Shown here piece by piece: positions 59,666 to 64,000 of a stretch of DNA of 64,000 bases. The position numbers were made by a program, and so were the translations under genes. This DNA comes from Amycolatopsis alkalitolerans (lineage in GTDB: Bacteria; Actinomycetota; Actinomycetes; Mycobacteriales; Pseudonocardiaceae), in assembly GCF_006152065.1 (NCBI RefSeq), contig NZ_VDFW01000007.1:62001-126000 (forward strand), read 5' to 3'. The first letter of the stretch is position 1; each line of letters begins with the position of its first letter. Under the pieces are notes generated by a model, which did no database searches, was not told the DNA's origin, and saw only the letters and a program-made list of their open reading frames with translations.

Positions 59666-60037
59666 CTACGCCCTCGGCACGGCGGAGGAGACGATGTCGC
59701 CGGCCAGCGGGGCGACGGCGGCGATGATCTGGTCCACCGTGGGGCCCGGTACCCCGGCTTGGCGCAGCGAATCCGACAGCAGCGTGGCCACCCGGTCGAA
59801 ATGCGCCTGGCCGATGCCGCGCCCCCGATGGGCTTCGCGCATGCTCAATCCGGCGTAATGGTCCGGACCACCGAGCGCGCCGCAGAAGAACTCGACCTGC
59901 CTGCCCTTCAGCCGGTTCATGTTGGCCCCGGCGAAGAAGGGCGCGAGGTCGGCGTCCGCGAGGACCCGGAGGTAGAAGTCGTCGACGACCGCGGTGATGG
60001 CCTCCTGGCCACCGATCTGGTCATAGATGCTGGTCAT
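59666..60037 (-). CDS. Truncated haemoglobin, group I type
   Basis: 123-aa truncated globin (2-over-2 fold). Blocks: SIYDQIGGQEAITAVVDDFYLRVLADADLAPFF, KGRQVEFFCGALGGPDHY and the proximal-His region REAHRGRGIGQAHFDRV. Tyr at B10 (DFYLRV) is typical of NO-dioxygenating trHbN. It is the last gene of a three-gene unit with the DivIVA-like protein (4-bp overlap) and the globin-reductase gene. Role: NO or O2 binding. Confidence 0.88.
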   Translation of the reverse strand: MTSIYDQIGGQEAITAVVDDFYLRVLADADLAPFFAGANMNRLKGRQVEFFCGALGGPDHYAGLSMREAHRGRGIGQAHFDRVATLLSDSLRQAGVPGPTVDQIIAAVAPLAGDIVSSAVPRA

Positions 60038-60669
60038 GGCCGTCTCCGATCCTGGTGTGAGAAGTAGTCGGGCAGTTGCGCGAGCTTGTCGACCTCGTTG
60101 GCGAACGCGTCCGAAGCCGCGTGCAGCTGGACCTGGACCGCGTGGCAGAACGCGCGCAGCCACGCGAGCCGGCGTTCCATCTCGTCGATCTCGTCGGCGT
60201 ACCGGCTCCCCGGTGGGCCGTGCCCGGCGCCCGCCACTTCCTGCGCCGCGATGTCGGCCTGCTGCTCGGCGTCCGCCAGCAGCGTCAAGGCCTGGCGGCG
60301 CGCGTCACCGGTGAGCCGCCGGCACTGCGCCTCCGCCTGCGCGATGTACGCCTCGGCCTGCAACTGCGCCTCGGACAGCAGGTTCACCGCCTCGACGTCC
60401 GCCTTGAGCGGGATCAGCGACGGGTCGACGTTCTCGCCGTGGCTGCGGTACCAGTCGCGCAGCCGGTCGATCTCGGCGCGCAGCCGCGCGTTCTCCGCCT
60501 CGCCCGCGGCGATCTCCTCGGCGAGGCGGTGCTGGAACAGTTCGACCTCGCTCGGATCGACTCCGCGCCGGCCCAGCGGGGACTTGCTGAACGTGATGCT
60601 GCGGATCCGCTCGGGGGTGAGCATCCGCCGGACCGCGGGTTGCCGCCGGTCACCTGCCTGCAGTGTCAT
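60034..60669 (-). CDS. DivIVA/Wag31-like coiled-coil protein
   Basis: 211 aa. The N-terminus contains a DivIVA domain (LTPERIRSITFSKSPLGRRGVDPSEVELFQHRLAEEI), then coiled coil (about 45-75 and 95-150, Ala/Glu/Gln-rich) and a helical C-terminus. DivIVA proteins bind curved membranes and organise polar growth and division. Starts at 60669 or, by family comparison, at ATG 60624 (MLTPER) are both possible. It lies 22 bp downstream of the globin-reductase gene and overlaps the truncated globin gene, an unexpected partner for globins. Shorter than Wag31 (about 260 aa). Confidence 0.75.
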   Translation of the reverse strand: MTLQAGDRRQPAVRRMLTPERIRSITFSKSPLGRRGVDPSEVELFQHRLAEEIAAGEAENARLRAEIDRLRDWYRSHGENVDPSLIPLKADVEAVNLLSEAQLQAEAYIAQAEAQCRRLTGDARRQALTLLADAEQQADIAAQEVAGAGHGPPGSRYADEIDEMERRLAWLRAFCHAVQVQLHAASDAFANEVDKLAQLPDYFSHQDRRRP

Positions 60670-60691
60670 GCTGGGTGATCCCTAATCCTGG

Positions 60692-61831
60692 TCAGAAGGC
60701 CGATCCCGGCCCCGCCGCCGGGTCCTGGTAACCGGTGAATTCCTCGGAATGGACGCGCTCGGCGCCGATGCCGGCCGCGTACAGCAGTTCCCGGGTCCCG
60801 GCGACCATCGCCGGCGACCCGCACACGTAGATCTCCTGATGCGGCCACGGGCCATGGCGTACGGCGGCGTCGGCGGCCAGGCCCTGCATCCCGGAGAATC
60901 GCGGATCGTCGGACACGACGGGGGTCACGCGCAGGGTCGGCAGCGCGCGGTCGAGCGCCTGCAGCGCAGGCGTGTCGTAGAAGTCCCGCGCCGCGCGGGC
61001 GCCGAGGAACAGATGTGCCTTGCGCGGCATGGGTTCCCGGGCGATCTGGCCGAGCAGCGCCTTCAACGGCGCGAGCCCGGTACCCCCCGAGATCAGCACG
61101 ACGTCGCGGTCGTGGTCGAGCGTGAGCCGGGAGCCCACCGGGGAACCCAGCCGCAGTACGTCGCCAGGGGTGATCGCCTGCACGAGCGCGGAACTGACCG
61201 GGCCACCGTCGACCAGCCGGACGTGGAACTCGACGAGGTTGTCCGGTTGCGGTGGCGTCGCCGGCGAGTAGTACCGCCAGATCCGGGGCCGCAACTCGGT
61301 TTCCACCGCCATGCTCTGCCCCGGCAGCCAGTTCAGCGGCTGGTCGGGGCGCAGGGTCAGCACCGCGATCTCGGGCGTGCGCCGCTCGTGCCGGACGACT
61401 TCGGCGTTCCACCACGGCGGTGAGTTCTGCTCGTCCTCGCGGGCCGCGGCCGTCATGACGTCGGCCACCAGCTTGTACGCGGCGCTCCAGTCGGAGGCCA
61501 GGTCCGGGGTCCACTCGTCGTGCAGGAAGTGCTCCAGCGTCGAGAGGAGCGCGTGCCCGACGGCGGGATAGTGCTCGGCGGTGACCGCGAACTTGCGGTG
61601 ATCCCGGCCCAGTTGCTGCAGGAACGGGACCGCGCTGTCGAGGTCGTCGACGTGGGCCACGACCGTGCCGAGCGCGCGGACGAGCTTGTCTCGCTGCGAC
61701 GACATCCCGGCGGGAAACATCTCTCGGAGTTGAGGATGGGTGAGGAACAGGGTCGAATAGAAGAACAATGGCACTCCGCCACCGAAAGCCGCGACCGTGT
61801 TCCAGCTGCTGCGCAGCCGAGCGGTGTCCAC
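60692..61831 (-). CDS. Flavohaemoglobin-type globin-FAD/NAD reductase
   Basis: 379 aa. The N-terminal globin domain (about 1-130) has FGGGVPLFFYSTLFLTHPQLREMFP and the proximal region KFAVTAEHYPAVGHALL. The ferredoxin-reductase part (about 145-379) has the FAD motif RIWRYYSPA, the NAD motif SGGTGLAPLKALL and EIYVCGSPAMV near the C-terminus. Flavohaemoglobins convert NO to nitrate with O2 and NAD(P)H. GTG 61831 is the family-like start. It is the first gene of the unit with DivIVA-like and truncated globin genes; NO defence is the likely theme. Confidence 0.88.
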   Translation of the reverse strand: MDTARLRSSWNTVAAFGGGVPLFFYSTLFLTHPQLREMFPAGMSSQRDKLVRALGTVVAHVDDLDSAVPFLQQLGRDHRKFAVTAEHYPAVGHALLSTLEHFLHDEWTPDLASDWSAAYKLVADVMTAAAREDEQNSPPWWNAEVVRHERRTPEIAVLTLRPDQPLNWLPGQSMAVETELRPRIWRYYSPATPPQPDNLVEFHVRLVDGGPVSSALVQAITPGDVLRLGSPVGSRLTLDHDRDVVLISGGTGLAPLKALLGQIAREPMPRKAHLFLGARAARDFYDTPALQALDRALPTLRVTPVVSDDPRFSGMQGLAADAAVRHGPWPHQEIYVCGSPAMVAGTRELLYAAGIGAERVHSEEFTGYQDPAAGPGSAF

Positions 61832-62180
61832 CGTGGTTCTCGTTTCCCTTCTGGTACCCCGGGAAGGCCGGTCCGCGCTGAAGCGTAAGGCGAAGGCAAT
61901 TTGCATTCAAGGGGTTGCCGCTGGGGGGAAAAAGTTTCGGTACCTCTTTCCTGAACGGTCAGTAGGTAACGACGTGGCTACGGTGCGCTATTCGAACATC
62001 CAGGTGAAAATCTGGTACCGGGGCCTTCGCGGTCACGTTTGGCCTGGTTGGCGGCCCGGGCAGGATCGACCCCACCTCCCCGCGTACCACGCTCAGCGTC
62101 GGCTCACCTGAGTCAGGCGGTGCGGACGGCGAGGTCGGCGCGGTACTCGTGGATCCAGCCGATCCGGCTCGGCAAGCCCG
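61832..62180. other. 349-bp intergenic region upstream of the flavohaemoglobin gene
   Basis: This AT-richer gap carries the promoter of the minus-strand globin unit and the tail of the ABC operon. It has a GGTACC-centred repeat (TTTCGGTACCTCTTT near 61932) and TTGCATTCAAG, which could be regulator sites, but nothing matches a known operator firmly. On the minus strand just after the ABC stop, SRIGWIHEYRADLAVRTA is encoded in another frame; it looks gene-like but I cannot assign it. No credible complete gene. Confidence 0.4.
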
Positions 62181-63761
62181 TCAGCTGAACACCGACGCAC
62201 CCGGGACGGCATCCAGCAGCTGGCGGGTATAGTCGTCGGCCGGCGAGGTCAGCACTTCGTCGACGGGCCCGTGCTCCACGACCCGGCCGTCCTTCATCAC
62301 GAGCACTTCGTGCGCGAGCGACCGGACCACGGCGAGATCGTGCGAGATGAACAGGTAGCTCAGTCCTAGTTCCCGCTGCAGCGAGGAAAGCAGGCTCAGG
62401 ATCTGGTCCTGGACCAGAACGTCCAAAGCGGACACCGCCTCGTCGCAGACCACCAGGCGCGGGCCGAGCGCCAGCGCGCGGGCGATCGCGACCCGCTGGC
62501 GCTGGCCCCCGGACAGTTCGTTGGGGTAGCGGTGCGTCACGCTCGAGGGCAGCGCGACCTGATCCAGCAGCTCGGCCACCCTCGCCCGCCGTGCGGGCCG
62601 GTCCCCGATCCCGAAGGTGCGCAGCGGTTCGGTGATCAGCCGCTCGACTGTCCACATCGGATCGAGCGACGCGTACGGGTCCTGGAACACCGGCTGCATC
62701 GCCTTGCGGGCCGCCTTCAGCCGGGCACCGCGGAGCCCGACCACCTCGGCGCCGTCGAGCCGGATCGTGCCGGCGGTCGCCGGCACCAGGCCCAGCACCA
62801 TCCGCGCGGTCGTGGTCTTGCCCGAACCGGACTCGCCGACGATCGCGGTGGTCCGCCCGCGCCCGACGGTGAACGACACGTCGTCCACCGCGCGCAGCAG
62901 CCCGCCGCGGCCGCGGATCCGGTACTCCTTCGACACGTTCGACACCTCGAGCACGAGGTCCGAAGTGGACTCCGCCGCACGCGTGGCCCCGCTGAGCGAA
63001 GGTGCCGCGGCCACGAGCCGCTGGGTGTAGCTGTGCCGCGGCGCGGTCAGCACCTCCCGCGCGGGACCGGTTTCGACCACCTCGCCCTCGGACATCACGA
63101 CGATCCGGTCGGCGCGATCCGCGGCCAGCCCCAGATCGTGCGTGACCAGCAGCAGCGCGGTGCCCAGCTCGCGGGTGAGCTTCTCGAGGTGGTCGAGGAT
63201 CTGGCGCTGGACGGTCACGTCGAGCGCGGACGTCGGCTCGTCGGCGATCAGCAGATCCGGCCGGCAGGCCAGGCCGATCGCGATGAGCACGCGCTGCCGC
63301 ATCCCGCCGGAGAACTCGTGCGGGTACTGCCGCGCCCTTCGCGCCGGTTCGGCGATACCGGCCTGGCCGAGCAGGTCCACCGCCCGCGCCCAGGCTTCCC
63401 CGCGCCCGCAGATGCGGTGGGCGAGCAGGGTTTCCGCGACCTGGCGGCCGACCCGGGAGACGGGATTGAGGTTCGACATCGGATCCTGCGGAACCAGGCC
63501 GATCTCCCGGCCGCGCAGGCGGCGCAGCCGTTTCTCGCCCGGGTCCGTGATGTCCTCGTCGCGCCACCGGATCGTGCCGCCGGTGACCCGGCCGGATCCG
63601 GGCAGCAGGCCCATGATCGCGTGCGCGGTGGTGGACTTGCCCGAACCGGACTGGCCGACCACGGCGATCCGTTCGCCCGGCGCGAGGCTCAGGCTCGCCC
63701 CGCGCACCGCGTTCGTGCCGCCGAAGGCCACCGACAGATCGCTGATCTCCAGCAGGGTCAT
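62181..63761 (-). CDS. Dual ATPase of a dipeptide/oligopeptide-type ABC importer
   Basis: 526-aa fusion of two ABC ATPase domains (DppD-DppF/OppD-OppF type). Domain 1: Walker A GQSGSGKST (about 33-41), signature FSGGMRQRV, Walker B LLIADEPTSALD. Domain 2 (from about 270): Walker A GESGSGKTT, signature LSGGQRQRV, Walker B VVCDEAVSALDV. Each has the C-terminal oligopeptide extension (SYTQRLVAAAP; DYTRQLLDAVP). It energises uptake of peptides, nickel or opine-like solutes. The ATG at 63761 (GAGGAG upstream) overlaps the permease stop by 4 bp. Confidence 0.92.
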   Translation of the reverse strand: MTLLEISDLSVAFGGTNAVRGASLSLAPGERIAVVGQSGSGKSTTAHAIMGLLPGSGRVTGGTIRWRDEDITDPGEKRLRRLRGREIGLVPQDPMSNLNPVSRVGRQVAETLLAHRICGRGEAWARAVDLLGQAGIAEPARRARQYPHEFSGGMRQRVLIAIGLACRPDLLIADEPTSALDVTVQRQILDHLEKLTRELGTALLLVTHDLGLAADRADRIVVMSEGEVVETGPAREVLTAPRHSYTQRLVAAAPSLSGATRAAESTSDLVLEVSNVSKEYRIRGRGGLLRAVDDVSFTVGRGRTTAIVGESGSGKTTTARMVLGLVPATAGTIRLDGAEVVGLRGARLKAARKAMQPVFQDPYASLDPMWTVERLITEPLRTFGIGDRPARRARVAELLDQVALPSSVTHRYPNELSGGQRQRVAIARALALGPRLVVCDEAVSALDVLVQDQILSLLSSLQRELGLSYLFISHDLAVVRSLAHEVLVMKDGRVVEHGPVDEVLTSPADDYTRQLLDAVPGASVFS

Positions 63762-64000
63762 GAGGCACTCCTCGGGTCGAGCGCGTCGCGCAGGGCGTCG
63801 CCGAACAGGTTGAAGCCCAGGCAGATCAGCGCGAGCATGACGCCGGGGAACATCGCGGGCCACGGGGTGCGGAACAGGTACTGCTGGGCGTCGGAGAGCA
63901 TGATGCCCAGGCTCGGGTCCGGCGGCTGGATGCCCAGGCCGAGGAACGACAGGATCGCCTCGCCGATGACGGCGGTCGGCATGATCACCGTGGCCTGCAC
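63758..64000 (-). CDS. ABC importer permease, DppC type (partial, cut by window edge)
   Basis: The last 80 residues of a DppC/OppC-type permease; the N-terminal part lies beyond the window. Visible are the conserved loop EAILSFLGLGIQPPDPSLGIMLSDAQQYL (split across the EAA-like region) and the last helix MFPGVMLALICLGFNLFGDALRDALDPR, the family's standard C-terminus. Overlaps the dual ATPase gene by 4 bp. The DppB and solute-binding genes should lie upstream, outside the window. Confidence 0.9.
   Translation of the reverse strand: MQATVIMPTAVIGEAILSFLGLGIQPPDPSLGIMLSDAQQYLFRTPWPAMFPGVMLALICLGFNLFGDALRDALDPRSAS

Noticed and set aside
59859..59870. TGGTCCGGACCA, a dre-like palindrome in the truncated globin gene
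   Set aside because: Inside coding sequence on conserved codons (GPDHY), two central mismatches to dre and no promoter context.
62113..62180. Minus-strand tail SRIGWIHEYRADLAVRTA after the ABC ATPase stop
   Set aside because: Too short to assign and without a start codon of its own; recorded only within the intergenic entry.

Overview
The window is GC-rich DNA from a high-GC Gram-positive actinomycete. Start codons are often GTG or TTG, and neighbouring genes commonly overlap by 4 bp (ATGA/GTGA). The family content fits Pseudonocardiaceae, for example Amycolatopsis: PF04672-type methyltransferase, deazaflavin-dependent nitroreductase, F420-type LLM enzyme, DivIVA/Wag31-like protein and many IclR/GntR/TetR regulators. 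The genus is an inference. No rRNA, tRNA, CRISPR array, phage or insertion sequence was recognised; this looks like accessory chromosome rich in catabolic, transport and regulatory genes.

Layout. (1) 0.2-5.6 kb: a tightly overlapping operon (amidohydrolase, class III CoA-transferase, citryl-CoA-lyase-like enzyme, LigB-like and LigA-like extradiol dioxygenase subunits) with a convergent IclR regulator; the same palindrome lies before the operon and before the regulator. (2) 5.7-12.6 kb: MDR oxidoreductase, TetR/MFS efflux pair with a large inverted-repeat operator, methyltransferase, a deletion scar joining a beheaded AraC gene to a beheaded DUF1772 gene, and a GntR-controlled ABC exporter operon. 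(3) 12.7-15.9 kb: a LigW-like decarboxylase, an AAHS aromatic-acid transporter and a divergent IclR regulator. (4) 16-25.5 kb: mixed functions (ion-channel-like protein, anti-sigma ATPase, MOSC protein with an LLM gene remnant, S9 peptidase, NhaA, Tag glycosylase, FAD monooxygenase). (5) 25.7-28.7 kb: polysaccharide degradation, with a secreted GH18 chitinase behind a DasR-type (dre) site, a decayed second chitinase and a polysaccharide deacetylase; a GH16 glucanase with its own dre site lies at 37-38 kb. (6) 28.9-36.4 kb: Lrp regulator with indolepyruvate oxidoreductase, then a receiver/thioredoxin-reductase-like fusion overlapping a cNMP-domain histidine kinase. (7) 39-42.6 kb: a molybdenum hydroxylase (L-S-M order) followed by palindromic repeats. 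(8) 42.7-49 kb: ArsR/cation-diffusion pair, YciO protein, GntR operon, a 22-bp tandem repeat array and a membrane-anchored P-loop/Sel1 protein.

(9) 49.1-53.5 kb: the most unusual unit, five coupled genes for an acyl-CoA ligase, a membrane acyltransferase, a phosphosulfolactate-synthase (ComA) homologue, a VOC protein and a histidine phosphatase. Together they suggest synthesis of an acylated sulfolactate-type product (inference). (10) 53.7-56.5 kb: esterase lipoprotein, PRPP synthetase, rhomboid protease. (11) 56.5-59.7 kb: a NanT-like transporter, a FadR-type GntR regulator and a NanA-like aldolase tied together by two copies of one palindrome. (12) 59.7-61.8 kb: two globin proteins co-transcribed with a DivIVA-like coiled-coil protein. 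(13) 62-64 kb: the end of an oligopeptide/dipeptide-type ABC importer operon, cut by the window edge.
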